NCBI RefSeq assembly: GCF_029836165.1
Contig: NZ_JAOEBG010000001.1
Coordinates: 186,001 to 250,000, forward strand
Length of the DNA: 64,000 bases
Direction: 5' to 3'
Source of the DNA: Pseudomonas sp. GD04091
GTDB lineage: Bacteria; Pseudomonadota; Gammaproteobacteria; Pseudomonadales; Pseudomonadaceae
The notes under the pieces were generated by a model. The model did not search any database and was not told the origin of the DNA. It saw only the letters and a list, made by a program, of their open reading frames with translations. The position numbers were made by a program, and so were the translations under genes. Of the stretch, positions 36,904 to 51,389 are shown one piece after another. The stretch's first letter is position 1. Every line of letters starts with the position of its first letter.

Positions 36904-37911
36904 TCAGGCTAGCTTCTGCCCTGCATCCGGCACGATGAGTATCCCCGCCCGGAGCCCGTTCTTCACCTTGGGGTTGGGGAAGATGATCCGCGCGCCCTCC
37001 TCCTCGACGACCCAGCGCGTCTCGGCGAGGTCCTCGGCCAGCAGGTAGCCCTTGCTCAACTCGGAGAAGTTCTCGATATCCGCCGGCAGGTGCAGGTGGA
37101 AACTGTCGCTGTGCTTAATGATCTCGCGCGAAACGCTGAACAGCTTGAGCCCGTCCAGGCTCTCCTCGGTCTCGGGCTCGGTGCCTTCGACAAGCTGAAT
37201 CAGGCGCTTTTCGAGCCTGTCGAGATTGACCTCTTCGTTCTGCCCGAAGGGGCGCGCCTTGCCCAGCTCCAGGGTGAACGCCTCGGCATCGAGCTGTTCG
37301 TAGGTGAAGGCGCTGAAGGTGATCGACGACTTGCTCTGCAGCAGCACCGCCTCCATGCCGGCCGCCGCGAGACGGGCCAGCTCACGACGCGAGTGCTGGC
37401 GCCCCTCCTTGAAGGGATACAGCGCAAACTGCTCGATCTTGGATCCGCGAATGGCGGTGTGCAGGTCGTAATGCAGGCGGGTGCGCTCGGGCTTGCTGAA
37501 GAATACCCGGGCGAACTGCTCGAGCTCCGCGGCACGCAGCGCCTCGAAACCACTGGAAAGCTCATGACGGCCATTGAACAGGCGGTTGATGTCCTGCTCG
37601 ATGAAGCGCTCACCCTTGCGGATGGCCGCCGGGTTGCCGAACAGAAACAGCACCCGGGCACGCGGCTTGATCTTGCCGTTGGCCACACCATGCAACAGCC
37701 TTTCCAGCAGCTCGATCGGCGCGGTTTCATTGCCATGGATACCGGCCGACAGCAGCAGGTCGAGCCCACAATCCTCGCCTTCGGGCGGACGCACCTCCAG
37801 CGCACCCTCGCCCAGCCAGCGCAGACGCACACCTGCGGTTGTCACTTGGGTCTTCTCGGCCGGTTCGTGATCGGCCAGGGTCAGCTCAAGCAGTTTGCCA
37901 AGGGCGAGCAT
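36904..37911 (-). CDS. astE: Succinylglutamate desuccinylase
   Basis: The last step of the arginine succinyltransferase pathway: it releases succinate and glutamate. The start at 37911 ([20 protein letters not shown]) follows AAGGAAG and gives 335 residues. It is a zinc carboxypeptidase-like AstE/AspA protein: zinc ligands His and Glu in [11 protein letters not shown] (about 56-66), His in [12 protein letters not shown] (about 148), and the catalytic Glu in [12 protein letters not shown] (about 216). It is the final gene of the cluster, called aruE in P. aeruginosa. Confidence 0.96.
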   Translation of the reverse strand: MLALGKLLELTLADHEPAEKTQVTTAGVRLRWLGEGALEVRPPEGEDCGLDLLLSAGIHGNETAPIELLERLLHGVANGKIKPRARVLFLFGNPAAIRKGERFIEQDINRLFNGRHELSSGFEALRAAELEQFARVFFSKPERTRLHYDLHTAIRGSKIEQFALYPFKEGRQHSRRELARLAAAGMEAVLLQSKSSITFSAFTYEQLDAEAFTLELGKARPFGQNEEVNLDRLEKRLIQLVEGTEPETEESLDGLKLFSVSREIIKHSDSFHLHLPADIENFSELSKGYLLAEDLAETRWVVEEEGARIIFPNPKVKNGLRAGILIVPDAGQKLA

Positions 37912-37921
37912 AGGCGCTTCC

Positions 37922-38209
37922 TTAGTGGTGGTGGCCGCAGTCCGGGCCGTGGACGTGGTCATCGTCACCCGCATCCGCTGGCTCCATCTCCAGCTGCAGG
38001 CTGACCAGGTTGGTGGCCATCGGGCGCAGCAGCAGATTGGCGTATTCGGTGTCGTCTTCCTCGACATCGACGCCGATCAGCAACTGGCCACGGCCATCCT
38101 GCTGGATCCATACCTCCTTGCCTTGCCAGACCACCGCAAAGCGGGTGCAGGAGGTTTCCAGCTGGGTGCCGTCTTCATCTTCCAGGATCAGGCGCAGGGC
38201 GTCGGACAT
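37922..38209 (-). CDS. Small acidic protein with His-rich tail, between astE and astB
   Basis: 95 residues with no family I can name. It is acidic and beta-rich by pattern ([40 protein letters not shown]). It ends in a tail, [14 protein letters not shown], that looks able to bind a metal such as zinc or nickel. It lies 10 bases before astE and 15 after astB, so it is part of the aru operon. Since AstE is a zinc enzyme, a metal-delivery role is an idea only. From memory, KT2440 has the same gene here. Confidence 0.85.
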   Translation of the reverse strand: MSDALRLILEDEDGTQLETSCTRFAVVWQGKEVWIQQDGRGQLLIGVDVEEDDTEYANLLLRPMATNLVSLQLEMEPADAGDDDHVHGPDCGHHH

Positions 38210-38224
38210 TGCAATTTCTCTCTA

Positions 38225-39574
38225 TCAAGGTTGGCGTTGGAACGGGTACACCGAACCCAGTTTCAGGATCTGGGTCAGCTCATCCAGGGCCGTGCGGCAC
38301 TCGGTCAGCAACTGCGGGTCGGCCAGGTCCGCCTCGCCGAGGCGATCGCGATAGTGCTTGTCGACCCATTGCACCAGAGTGTCGTACAGCGGGGCGGTCA
38401 TGATAACGCCTTGGTTGACCGCCGCCAGTTCCGATTCCTTCAGCGCCACGCGCAAGCGCAGGCAAGCCGGGCCACCGCCGTTCTGCATGCTCTGCTTGAG
38501 GTCGAATACCTTGACATCCTTCACCGGGCCGCCCTGGCTGGTCAACTGCCCCAGGTATGCCCAGACACGCTCGTTGTTGCGGCACTCTTCGGGCACCACC
38601 AGCAGCATCGAACCGTCCTCACGGCTGAGCAACTGGCTGTTGAACAGGTAGGAGCGCACCGCGTCCTCCACCGTCACCGCCGAGCGCGGTACACAGATGC
38701 CCTGGAAGTTGCCGCCCTTGCTGGCCAGTTTAGCCTGCAGCTGGCCGAGCACCGTGTCGGTCTCGAGGAAGGCGTCCTCGTGATAGAACAGCACCTCGCC
38801 GTTGCCCACCGAGATCACATCGTTGTGGAACACGCCCTGGTCGATCACCGCCGGGTTCTGTTGAGCGTAGACCACGCCACCATCGCTCAGGCCATGCAGC
38901 CGGGCTACGGCCTGCGAGGCCTCCAGCGTCTGGCGCGCCGGATACTTCTGCGGGGCGGGGTAGCGGCTGTCGAACGCACTGCGCCCGTAGACGAAGAACT
39001 CCACGCCCGCGTCGCCGTAGGCACGGCAGAAACGCGTGTGGTTGGCCGCACCTTCGTCACCGAACTGCGCCACGGCGGGCAGCGCTTCATGGTGGGCGAA
39101 ATACCTGTCGTCGTTGAACATGGCGCCCAGCACACGGCTGGTGGTCGGATGCTCGATGCTGCGGTGGTACTTGCAATTGAGATTGGCCGCGGTGAAATGC
39201 ACTCGACCATCCGCAGTGTCGGCGCTCGGGCTGACAGTGGCGGCGTTGGCCACCCACATGCTCGACGCCGAGCAACTGGCCACCAGCAGCGGCATCGCTT
39301 CTTTCGCGGCGCGGCGGATCACCTCGGCATCGCTACCGGTGAAGCCCAGGCGACGCAGCGCGGCGACATCCGGACGCTCCTGCGGCGCCAGCACGCCCTG
39401 CTGGAAGCCCATCTCCATCAGCGCCTTCATCTTGGCCAGGCCCTGGCGCGCCGCCTCGCGCGGGTTGGAACCCTGCTGACTGTTGCTTTGCGAGGCCACG
39501 TTGCCGTAGGACAGGCCGCCGTAGTTGTGGGTCGGCCCCACCAGGCCATCAAAATTCACTTCATAGGATTTCAT
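38225..39574 (-). CDS. astB: N-succinylarginine dihydrolase
   Basis: It hydrolyses succinylarginine to succinylornithine, CO2 and two ammonia, the second step of the pathway. The 449-residue protein shows the family start ([20 protein letters not shown]). Its amidinotransferase-fold active site includes [20 protein letters not shown] (about 248-267) and the C-terminal nucleophile Cys in [13 protein letters not shown] (about 371). It lies between astD and the small His-rich gene. Confidence 0.97.
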   Translation of the reverse strand: MKSYEVNFDGLVGPTHNYGGLSYGNVASQSNSQQGSNPREAARQGLAKMKALMEMGFQQGVLAPQERPDVAALRRLGFTGSDAEVIRRAAKEAMPLLVASCSASSMWVANAATVSPSADTADGRVHFTAANLNCKYHRSIEHPTTSRVLGAMFNDDRYFAHHEALPAVAQFGDEGAANHTRFCRAYGDAGVEFFVYGRSAFDSRYPAPQKYPARQTLEASQAVARLHGLSDGGVVYAQQNPAVIDQGVFHNDVISVGNGEVLFYHEDAFLETDTVLGQLQAKLASKGGNFQGICVPRSAVTVEDAVRSYLFNSQLLSREDGSMLLVVPEECRNNERVWAYLGQLTSQGGPVKDVKVFDLKQSMQNGGGPACLRLRVALKESELAAVNQGVIMTAPLYDTLVQWVDKHYRDRLGEADLADPQLLTECRTALDELTQILKLGSVYPFQRQP

Positions 39575-39597
39575 CGGCTAGGCTCCGAGACCTGTTG

Positions 39598-41061
<1,464 letters not shown>

Positions 41062-42090
41062 TTACTGAGCCTCCCGAGCGGCGGACAGCGGCACCGCGCG
41101 CACGTTGTCGCCAGCGCCAAGACGCAGGCGCTTGGCGGTCTGCGGGTCAACCACCAGGGTACCCGCCGCCAGGCGCGCGGGCGCCGCGGTGATGCGGCAG
41201 TCTTCACGCTTGCGGTTATGGATGATGTAAGGGGTGGCGTCGTCGCCCGGCGTGCCCACCGCCAGCACCAGTGTCTGGCTGTCGCGCACGGCGCGGATCT
41301 TCGAGGTCTCGCATTCGATGGCCGGGCCGGCGTCGAAGATGTCGACGTAGCCTTGGTAGCTGAAGCCCTCGCGCTTGAGCATGGCCAGCGCGGGCTCGGT
41401 GTCGGTGTGCACGCGACCGATGACATTGCGCGCGGCCTCCGACAGGAAGCAGGTGTACAGCGGGAACTTGGGCATCAGCTCGGCGATGAACGACTTGTTG
41501 CCCACGCCGGTCAGGTAGTCGGCCTGGCTGAACTCCATCTTGAAGAAGTGCCGACCCAGGCTCTCCCAGAACGGCGAACGTCCCTGCTCGTCGGACATGC
41601 CGCGCATCTCGGCGATGATCTTGTTGCCGAACAGCTCGGGGAACTCGGCGATGAACAGCATGCGCGCCCTGGACAGCAGGCGACCGTTGAGGCCACTGCG
41701 GTGGTCGCTGCGCAGGAACAACGAACACAGCTCGGAGTTGCCGGTCAGGTCGTTGGCCAGGAACAGCGTGGGGATCTCGCGATAGATGTTCAGCTCCTGG
41801 GAGGCGCTGACGGTCAGGCCGACCCGGTAGTTGTACCAGGGCTCGCGCAGGCCGACGGCGCCGGCGATGGCGCTGATGCCGACCACCAGGCCTTCGTCGT
41901 TCTCCAGCACGAACAGGTAGTCGGTGTCGCCGCGCTCGGCTTCGCCGCAAAAGCTCTTCTCGGCCCAGCCGACACGGTGGCCGAGGCGCTCCTCGTTGGC
42001 GGGAAGCGTGGTCAGCCCGGTGGTGCCGGTACTGCGGGCCAACTCGATCAGCGCGGGTAAATCGCTGCTGCGTACAGGACGAACGATCAT
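41062..42090 (-). CDS. aruG: Arginine N-succinyltransferase, beta subunit
   Basis: With AruF it forms the heteromeric arginine/ornithine succinyltransferase, the first step of the pathway. The start at 42090 (MIVRPVRSSDLPALIELARS) is preceded by AAGGAG and gives 342 residues. It is a GNAT-fold AstA-family protein, with conserved segments SFIAELMPKFPLYTCFLSEA and GFSYQGYVDIFDAGPAIECE. It is a clear paralogue of the upstream aruF product. Enteric bacteria have only a single AstA. Confidence 0.97.
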   Translation of the reverse strand: MIVRPVRSSDLPALIELARSTGTTGLTTLPANEERLGHRVGWAEKSFCGEAERGDTDYLFVLENDEGLVVGISAIAGAVGLREPWYNYRVGLTVSASQELNIYREIPTLFLANDLTGNSELCSLFLRSDHRSGLNGRLLSRARMLFIAEFPELFGNKIIAEMRGMSDEQGRSPFWESLGRHFFKMEFSQADYLTGVGNKSFIAELMPKFPLYTCFLSEAARNVIGRVHTDTEPALAMLKREGFSYQGYVDIFDAGPAIECETSKIRAVRDSQTLVLAVGTPGDDATPYIIHNRKREDCRITAAPARLAAGTLVVDPQTAKRLRLGAGDNVRAVPLSAAREAQ

Positions 42091-42145
42091 GCTATCTCCT
42101 TGTGCGGCGGTCTGTGCCCGCCGCGAAACTCTCTGTTGCGGCGTC

Positions 42146-43165
42146 TCAGACCGCGACCAGGCGAACGCTGGCGCCCTCGCCGACACCCAGGGCCTCGGCG
42201 GCTTCGCTGTTCAGGCTGACCGGTTTGCCCGGCACCCAGTCCAGCTCCAGCAGCACCGCGCGGTAATCCTGCAACTGACCGTTGCACACCAGGTAGGGGC
42301 GCCCACCCTTGACCGGCGCGTCGTCGAGTTTGACCGGCACCACGCGGCTCTGGGCGATGGAGCGGATGCCCGAGGCGCGGGCATGCAGGGTCGGACCGCC
42401 ATCGAAGATGTCGATGTAGTGCTCGGTCTCGAAGCCTTCGCGCATGAGGATGTCGAAGGTGATCTGCGCGCGCGGGTGCACCTGGCCCATGGCTTCCTGC
42501 GCCTCGTCGGCCAGCAGCGGCACATAGATCGGGTAGTGCGGCATCAGCTCGGCGAGGAAGGTGCGGCTCTTCAGGCCGCACAGGCGCTCGGCGTCGGCGT
42601 AGTTGAGGTCGAAGAAGTTGCGGCCGATGGCGTCCCAGAACGGCGACTCGCCCTGCTCGTCGCTGTAGCCGACGATTTCGGTCACCACCGAGTCGGCGAA
42701 GCGCTCCGGATGCGCAGCCATGAACAGCAGGCGGCCGCGGGAATTGAGCTCGGCCCAGCCGCTGCCCACCAGTTCCGGCAGCACATAGAAGCTGGTCAGC
42801 AGGCTGTTGCCGGTGAGGTCGTGGCACAGCGACAGGACATGGATCTTGTTGTGGATCTTCAGCTCGCGCGAGGCGTGCACGAAGGTCTCGTTGCGAAAGC
42901 TGTAGAACGGCTCGGAATAGCCGGCCGACGCGACGATGGCCGAGCAGCCCGCCAGCTTGCCGGTCTCGCTGTCCTCGAGCACGAAGAAGTAGCTCTCCTC
43001 GCCATTGAAGCTGACCTCGGCGGCGAAGGAGGTCTCCGAGGCGGCGATCTTGTCGCCCAGGCGGCCGGTATCGTCCGGCAGCGAGGTGACACCAATGGGG
43101 CTGTCGGCAGCCATGCGCTGCACTTCGTTCAGATCCGCCATTTGCGCGGGGCGCATCACCAGCAT
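42146..43165 (-). CDS. aruF: Arginine N-succinyltransferase, alpha subunit
   Basis: The alpha subunit of arginine/ornithine succinyltransferase, 339 residues, starting MLVMRPAQMADLNEVQRMAA with GGAG upstream. The AstA-family blocks TFLAELMPHYPIYVPLLADE and GFETEHYIDIFDGGPTLHAR align position by position with those of AruG. This shows a tandem duplication of the subunit gene that is typical of Pseudomonas. It lies 55 bases before aruG and is separated from aruC by 140 bases that hold a strong hairpin. Confidence 0.97.
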   Translation of the reverse strand: MLVMRPAQMADLNEVQRMAADSPIGVTSLPDDTGRLGDKIAASETSFAAEVSFNGEESYFFVLEDSETGKLAGCSAIVASAGYSEPFYSFRNETFVHASRELKIHNKIHVLSLCHDLTGNSLLTSFYVLPELVGSGWAELNSRGRLLFMAAHPERFADSVVTEIVGYSDEQGESPFWDAIGRNFFDLNYADAERLCGLKSRTFLAELMPHYPIYVPLLADEAQEAMGQVHPRAQITFDILMREGFETEHYIDIFDGGPTLHARASGIRSIAQSRVVPVKLDDAPVKGGRPYLVCNGQLQDYRAVLLELDWVPGKPVSLNSEAAEALGVGEGASVRLVAV

Positions 43166-43266
43166 GGTGTCACTCCTTTCGGGATAGCGCGCCGATCACA
43201 TCGGCACGGAAAAACGGCGGGCACGCGCCACTACCTGCAAGCAGGTGCCCACACTGGAATCAGGTA

Positions 43267-43292
43267 TCGCCGGCCCGCCTGCGGGCCGGCGA
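43267..43292 (-). repeat. Perfect inverted repeat between aruC and aruF
   Basis: A 12-base perfect stem (TCGCCGGCCCGC/GCGGGCCGGCGA) with a two-base loop, 14 bases after the aruC stop. There is no T run, so it is more likely an mRNA-stabilising or processing hairpin than a terminator. It could set aruC expression apart from the genes downstream. Confidence 0.7.
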
Positions 43293-43305
43293 CTGGACCG
43301 CGGGC

Positions 43306-44625
<1,320 letters not shown>

Positions 44626-44655
44626 TTACAGCGCCAAACCGTGTTTTCACGCGGT

Positions 44656-44671
44656 TTTCGGCAATGCGACA
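44656..44671 (-). promoter_or_regulatory. Candidate ArgR half-site upstream of aruC (distal)
   Basis: A second TGTCGC-N8-AA in the same orientation, 51 bases upstream of the proximal one. A TGTCGC in inverted orientation starts 6 bases further up (44677-44682). Confidence 0.55.
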
Positions 44672-44730
44672 AACAGTGTCGCAATCGCGCAGTGTAACGG
44701 CAGAGCAAGACTGGGTGAACGGTTGTTCAT

Positions 44731-44769
44731 TGTAGGAGCGCCCTTTCGCGACACAAGGCCGCTCCTACC
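44731..44769. repeat. REP-like element downstream of argR
   Basis: TGTAGGAGCG and CGCTCCTACCA arms flank a CCTTTCGCGACACAAGG core. This is the same family as the long repeat pair at 52083-52207 (GTAGGAGCGGCC, CGCGTCACAAGG). It lies about 19 bases after the argR stop and may act as its 3' hairpin. Confidence 0.75.
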
Positions 44770-44787
44770 AGGAATCAGCGTGCGCCG

Positions 44788-45768
44788 TCAGCCCCGCTCG
44801 GCCGGTGCCGAACTCAGCTCGAACGGGCTGCTGCTGCGCCGCTGATTGCGGTCTTCACGCGGCGTGGCGCCAAAGAAGTTGCGGTAGGCGCTGGAGAAAT
44901 GCGGCCCGGAGGAGAACCCGCAGGACAAACCGATCTGGATGATCGACTTGCTGGTCTGCATCAGCATCTGCCGCGCCTTGTTCAGGCGCAGCTCCAGGTA
45001 GTACTGGCTCGGCACCCGATTGAGGTACTGCTTGAAGATCCGCTCCAGCTGGCGACGCGACACGCACACATGCTGGGCGATCTCGTCGGTGGTCAGCGGC
45101 TCTTCGATATTGGCCTCCATCAGCAGCACCGCCTGGGTGAGCTTCGGATGGCTGGAGCCCAGGCGGTTCTGCAGCGGGATACGCTGGCGCTCGCCACCTT
45201 CGCGGATGCGCTCGACCACCAGCTCCTCCGACACCGCCCCCGCAAGCTCCGCGCCATGATCCCGGGCCAGCACCGCCAACAGCAGATCGGTCACCGCCAT
45301 GCCGCCACAGGCGGTCAGCCGATCACGGTCCCAATCGAACAGATGGCTGGTGGCGATCACCTTGGGGAAGCGCTCGGCGAAATCATCCTGCCAGCGCCAG
45401 TGCACCGCGGCGCGGTAGCCATCGAGCAGGCCCAAGGCCGCCAGCGGATACACACCTGCGGACAAGCCACCGATCATGCAACCGCTGCGCGCCAGCTGCT
45501 TGAGCGCGGTGGACAATGCCGAACCCACCGCCGCTGGCGGCTCATCGGCCAGCAGGAGCAGCTTCTGACACCCTTCCAGGCGACCGTTCCACGGCTCGCC
45601 CGGCAGGCGCCATGCGCCCTCCTGCCCCGCTTCAGCCTGCAGGTAGGCCAGCTCGTAGACGACATCGGGATGGACCCGCTGCGCCACCAGCAACACCTCC
45701 TCCGCCAGCGCCAGGGTCAGCGGCTTGGTGCCGGGCCAGATGAGAAAGCCGATTCGCTGGGTGGTCAT
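44788..45768 (-). CDS. argR: Arginine-responsive regulator ArgR (AraC/XylS family)
   Basis: The Pseudomonas arginine regulator, unrelated to the E. coli ArgR repressor. It activates aru and aot genes and represses biosynthesis when arginine is present. 326 residues: an N-terminal DJ-1/PfpI-like domain (about 5-180, FLIWPGTKPLTLALAEEVLL, with GCMIGGLSAGVYPLAALGLL at about 95-115) and a C-terminal double helix-turn-helix (about 215-310, DEIAQHVCVSRRQLERIFKQ, then IIQIGLSCGFSSGPHFSSAY). It follows aotP in the transporter operon, as in P. aeruginosa, so it is probably autoregulated. Confidence 0.95.
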   Translation of the reverse strand: MTTQRIGFLIWPGTKPLTLALAEEVLLVAQRVHPDVVYELAYLQAEAGQEGAWRLPGEPWNGRLEGCQKLLLLADEPPAAVGSALSTALKQLARSGCMIGGLSAGVYPLAALGLLDGYRAAVHWRWQDDFAERFPKVIATSHLFDWDRDRLTACGGMAVTDLLLAVLARDHGAELAGAVSEELVVERIREGGERQRIPLQNRLGSSHPKLTQAVLLMEANIEEPLTTDEIAQHVCVSRRQLERIFKQYLNRVPSQYYLELRLNKARQMLMQTSKSIIQIGLSCGFSSGPHFSSAYRNFFGATPREDRNQRRSSSPFELSSAPAERG

Positions 45769-45872
45769 AGGGCGTGGTCCGAAACCTGGAAAGAGAGGTT
45801 AGCGCTTGTGGCGCCGGGGGCAGGCTGCATGCGTCGCGCAGCATGCCCCATCCTGGTGCAAAAGTGCAGCGA

Positions 45873-46637
45873 TTACTTGAGGCTGCCGGAGAGGAACTGC
45901 TTGAGCCGCTCGGATTGCGGATTGACCAGCACCTCGCGTGGGCAGCCACGCTCCTCGACCAGGCCTTTGTGCAGGAACACCAGCTGGTTGGAGACTTCGC
46001 GGGCAAAGCCCATCTCGTGGGTGACCACGACCATGGTGCGCCCCTCCTGGGCCAGCGACTGCATCACCTTGAGCACATCGCCCACCAGCTCCGGGTCGAG
46101 CGCCGAGGTCGGCTCGTCGAACAGCATCACCTCGGGCTCCATGGCCAGCGCGCGGGCGATGGCCACGCGCTGCTGCTCGCCGCCGGACATGTGACCAGGG
46201 AAGGCGTCCTTGCGATGCGCCACGCCAACCTTGGCCAGGTAATGCTCGGCCTTCTCCAGCGCCTCTTTCTTGCTCACGCCCAGCACATGCACCGGCGCCT
46301 CGATGATGTTCTCCAGCGCAGTCATGTGCGACCACAGGTTGAAGTGCTGGAACACCATGGACAGACGCGAGCGCATGCGCTGCAACTGTTTCGGGTCGGC
46401 GGCCTTGAGCGCGCCATCCTTGCCGGCGACCAGCTTGAGCTCTTCGTTGTTGAGCAGGATCTTGCCCGCGTGCGGCTGCTCCAGCAGGTTGATGCAGCGC
46501 AGGAAGGTCGATTTGCCCGAGCCGCTGGAGCCGATGATGCTGATCACGTCGCCTGCCTTGGCTTCGAGAGAGACGCCCTTGAGCACCTCGTGGCTGCCGT
46601 AGCGCTTGTGCAGGTCTTGGATTTGGAGTTTGTACAT
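45873..46637 (-). CDS. aotP: Arginine/ornithine ABC transporter ATPase
   Basis: The ATP-binding subunit of a polar amino-acid importer (HisP type). The start at 46637 ([20 protein letters not shown]) gives 254 residues. Walker A is GSSGSGKST (about 37), the signature [16 protein letters not shown] is at about 162, and Walker B is [13 protein letters not shown] (about 183), with the H-loop VVTHEMGFA. It lies 22 bases after aotM and upstream of argR. Confidence 0.95.
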   Translation of the reverse strand: MYKLQIQDLHKRYGSHEVLKGVSLEAKAGDVISIIGSSGSGKSTFLRCINLLEQPHAGKILLNNEELKLVAGKDGALKAADPKQLQRMRSRLSMVFQHFNLWSHMTALENIIEAPVHVLGVSKKEALEKAEHYLAKVGVAHRKDAFPGHMSGGEQQRVAIARALAMEPEVMLFDEPTSALDPELVGDVLKVMQSLAQEGRTMVVVTHEMGFAREVSNQLVFLHKGLVEERGCPREVLVNPQSERLKQFLSGSLK

Positions 46638-46659
46638 GCTGTCGGATCTCACAGAGCGG

Positions 46660-47358
46660 TCAGTGCTTGCGCGGCGCCAGATAGCCGAGCCAGCGGCGTT
46701 CGGCCATCTTGAACAGGCGCACGAGGATGAAGGTCAGGCACAGGTAGAACACGCCCGCCGTGATATAGGCCTCGAAAGGCAGGTAGTACTGGGCGTTGAC
46801 CGTGCGCGCGGCACCGGTGATGTCGATCAGGGTGACGATCGAGGCCAGGCTGGTGGTCTGCAGCATCATGATCACTTCGTTGCTGTACTGCGGAAGCGCC
46901 CGGCGCAGCGCCGAAGGCAGCAGGATGCGGCGGTACATCTTCATGCGCGACATGCCGATGGCCTTGGCCGCCTCGATCTCGCCATGGGGCGTGGCCTTGA
47001 GGCTGCCGGCGATGATCTCGGCAGTATAGGCGCTGGTGTTGATGGCGAAGGCCAGGCAGGCGCAGAACGTCGCGCTGGACAGCCATGGCCAGAAGATGCT
47101 CTCGCGCACCGCCTCGAACTGGGCCAGCCCGTAGTAGATCAGGAACAGCTGCACCAGCATCGGCGTGCCGCGGATCACGTAGGTGTACAGCCAGGCGGTC
47201 ATGTTCACCAGCGGCTGCTTCGAGACGCGCATCAGGCCCAGCGGCACGGCCGCCAGCAGTCCGAAGAACAGCGACAGCGCCAGCAGCTTGAGGGTGGTCA
47301 GCAACCCGCCCAGGTACAGGGGCATGGCCTCCCAGATGACGTTGTAGTCGAAGATCAT
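46660..47358 (-). CDS. aotM: Arginine/ornithine ABC transporter permease AotM
   Basis: An inner-membrane permease of the HisM type, 232 residues with about five membrane segments. The EAA loop that docks the ATPase ([20 protein letters not shown]) is intact. Its start overlaps the end of aotQ by 4 bases, so the two permeases are translationally coupled and would form the heterodimeric channel. Confidence 0.95.
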   Translation of the reverse strand: MIFDYNVIWEAMPLYLGGLLTTLKLLALSLFFGLLAAVPLGLMRVSKQPLVNMTAWLYTYVIRGTPMLVQLFLIYYGLAQFEAVRESIFWPWLSSATFCACLAFAINTSAYTAEIIAGSLKATPHGEIEAAKAIGMSRMKMYRRILLPSALRRALPQYSNEVIMMLQTTSLASIVTLIDITGAARTVNAQYYLPFEAYITAGVFYLCLTFILVRLFKMAERRWLGYLAPRKH

Positions 47359-48044
47359 AGTTCAGCCGCCTTGACGCCCACCGAGTAGCGCTTCTCGAGA
47401 TACTTCAACGCCAGCAGCGAGACACTGGTCAGCACCAGGTACAACGCCGCCACCGCAAGGAAGAAGGTGAAGGGTTCGCGGGTGGCATCCGCCGCCTGCT
47501 TGGCCTTGAACATCATGTCCTGCAGGCCGACCACCGAAATCAGCGCGGTCGCCTTGGTCAGCACCAGCCAGTTGTTGGTGAAGCCCGGGATGGCGAGGCG
47601 GATCATCTGCGGCACCATGATCCGGAAGAACACCTGGAAGCCGCTCATGCCGTAGGCGGCGCCCGCCTCGGCCTGGCCCTTGGGAATCCCGAGGAAAGCG
47701 CCACGGAACGTTTCCGACAGGTACGCGCCGAAGATGAACCCCAGGGTACCGATGCCGGCGACCAACGGATTCAGGTCGATGTAGTCGTCATAGCCGAGCA
47801 GCGGCGCCACCCGGTTGATGATGTCCTGGCCGCCATAGAAGATCAGCAGGATCAGGACCAGGTCGGGGATGCCACGGATCACCGTGGAATACAGGTCCCC
47901 CAGCCAGGCCAGCCAGCGCACCGGCGACAAGCGCAGCGCCACGCCGATCAGGCCGAGGACGATGGCCAGGGCCATCGACGACAGGGCGAGCTGCAGCGTC
48001 AGCCACGCTCCGTCGAGGATGACTGCCCCATAGCCTTTCAACAT
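47355..48044 (-). CDS. aotQ: Arginine/ornithine ABC transporter permease AotQ
   Basis: A HisQ-type permease, 229 residues, with five predicted membrane segments. The EAA-type loop is GQAEAGAAYGMSGFQVFFRI, and the conserved VIRGIPDLVLILLIFYGGQD lies in the second half of the membrane core. It lies between the binding-protein gene (aotJ, 91 bases upstream) and aotM. Confidence 0.95.
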   Translation of the reverse strand: MLKGYGAVILDGAWLTLQLALSSMALAIVLGLIGVALRLSPVRWLAWLGDLYSTVIRGIPDLVLILLIFYGGQDIINRVAPLLGYDDYIDLNPLVAGIGTLGFIFGAYLSETFRGAFLGIPKGQAEAGAAYGMSGFQVFFRIMVPQMIRLAIPGFTNNWLVLTKATALISVVGLQDMMFKAKQAADATREPFTFFLAVAALYLVLTSVSLLALKYLEKRYSVGVKAAEL

Positions 48045-48135
48045 GATTCGGATTCCTCAGGGCTTGGGAATGAAAAATGGTGCAAACCTCAGAGATTCTG
48101 CTGTTTGCACCATTGCACAGGTGAAACTCGACGTC

Positions 48136-48921
48136 TTACTTGGCGTCAGGGCCGTAGATGTCGAAGTTGAAGTACTTGGCTTCGATCTGCTTGTACTTGC
48201 CGTTGGCACGGATCGCGTCGATGGCCGCGTTGATACGTTCGGCGTTGGCCTTGTCGCCCTTGCGCACGGCAATACCGACGCCATCGCCGAAGTACTTCAC
48301 GTCAGTGAACGATGGGCCGACGAAAGCGAAGCCCTTGCCGGCATCGGTCTTCAGGAAACCGTCTTCGAGCAGGGTGGCGTCAGCCACGGTACCGTCCAGA
48401 CGGCCAGCGGCGACGTCCAGGTAGATTTCATTCTGAGTGCCGTACGGCACGACGGTGGCGCCTTTCGGGGCAAAGACTTCCTTGGCGAAGCGATCGTGGA
48501 TCGAGCCGCGCTGCACGCCGATCTTCTTGCCTTTGAGTTCGTCCAGGCTCTCGCTGACGGCGGTGCCGTCCTTCATGACCAGGCGAGCCGGGGTCAGGTA
48601 GTAGCGCTTGGTGAAGTCGACCGATTTCTTGCGGTCTTCAGTGATCGACATGGACGACAGGATGGCGTCGATCTTGCGCACCTTCAGCGCCGGGATCAGG
48701 CCATCGAATTCCTGCTCGACCCAGGTGCACTTGGCCTTCATCTCTTCGCACAGGGCGTTGCCGATGTCGTAGTCGAAGCCGGCGAGGCTGCCGTCTGGCT
48801 GCTTGAAGGCGAAGGGTGGGTAGGCGGCCTCGATACCGATCTTCAACGGCTTCTCATCGGCCTGCGATACCAGGGAAAACACGGAAAGCGCCAGGGCGCC
48901 AAGCAGTGCGAGCTTCTTCAT
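48136..48921 (-). CDS. aotJ: Arginine/ornithine periplasmic binding protein
   Basis: A periplasmic solute-binding protein (SBP_bac_3, HisJ/ArgT type), 261 residues. The signal peptide [20 protein letters not shown] is cleaved near SQADEK. The ligand-site motifs are [20 protein letters not shown] and [20 protein letters not shown]. It is the first gene of aotJQMP-argR; a candidate ArgR half-site (49072-49087) lies in its upstream region. Confidence 0.96.
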   Translation of the reverse strand: MKKLALLGALALSVFSLVSQADEKPLKIGIEAAYPPFAFKQPDGSLAGFDYDIGNALCEEMKAKCTWVEQEFDGLIPALKVRKIDAILSSMSITEDRKKSVDFTKRYYLTPARLVMKDGTAVSESLDELKGKKIGVQRGSIHDRFAKEVFAPKGATVVPYGTQNEIYLDVAAGRLDGTVADATLLEDGFLKTDAGKGFAFVGPSFTDVKYFGDGVGIAVRKGDKANAERINAAIDAIRANGKYKQIEAKYFNFDIYGPDAK

Positions 48922-49071
48922 CAGGTAACTCCATCGGTACGGGGCAATACAAGGCAGTTGTAACGGCTGCCCGATATGCGAATGGGTTCAACGCGAGCCG
49001 CGCAGGTTTCGACCAAAGTCGCAGACCACGAGCGAGTGAGTGGCATTTTAACGACAGCCCGGTAGTCGATA

Positions 49072-49087
49072 TTTCTTCAAAGCGACA
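49072..49087 (-). promoter_or_regulatory. Candidate ArgR half-site upstream of aotJ
   Basis: The minus strand shows TGTCGC-N8-AA, about 150 bases before the aotJ ATG, with a TGTCGT half-match 31 bases downstream. It fits ArgR control of the transporter, known in P. aeruginosa. Confidence 0.5.
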
Positions 49088-49367
49088 ACTAATTACAGAA
49101 GCGCCAGGAACCGCGGCGGGCGATATTGACAGCTCCTGCGAGATATGCAAGAGCGAAAGAGAAATAACCCATACCTCAAGCAATAAGCGGGCCTATTATT
49201 GGCAAACCCTTGTATTCCGGCAAGCGCAGCGTGCAGCCCCGCACGAAATGCTCGCAGAACCGCCCCAGGATGGCACATGAATGTTTCTGGAAGCCCCGCT
49301 TTTGTGCGAAATCGGTGACAGAGAAGGTTACCGATGAATGTCGGAGTAACAGCCTGCATCTGTAAGC

Positions 49368-49399
49368 AAAAACCCCGCCGGTTGCCCGACGGGGTTTTT
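49368..49399 (-). terminator. Rho-independent terminator after acsA
   Basis: AAAAACCCCG and CGGGGTTTTT arms with an inner CGG/CCG pairing, 28 bases after the acsA stop. The poly-A/poly-T flanks make it bidirectional. Confidence 0.9.
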
Positions 49400-49427
49400 G
49401 CAGATCACCTCAGGTACACCCGAACGG

Positions 49428-51389
<1,962 letters not shown>

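Larger units (their letters stand above)
48922..49427. other. Intergenic region between aotJ and acsA
   Basis: 506 bases holding the aot promoter region (candidate ArgR half-site at 49072-49087), an A/T-richer stretch at 49130-49340 with no supported gene, and the acsA terminator (49368-49399). I see no small RNA or open frame with a ribosome site. Confidence 0.5.
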
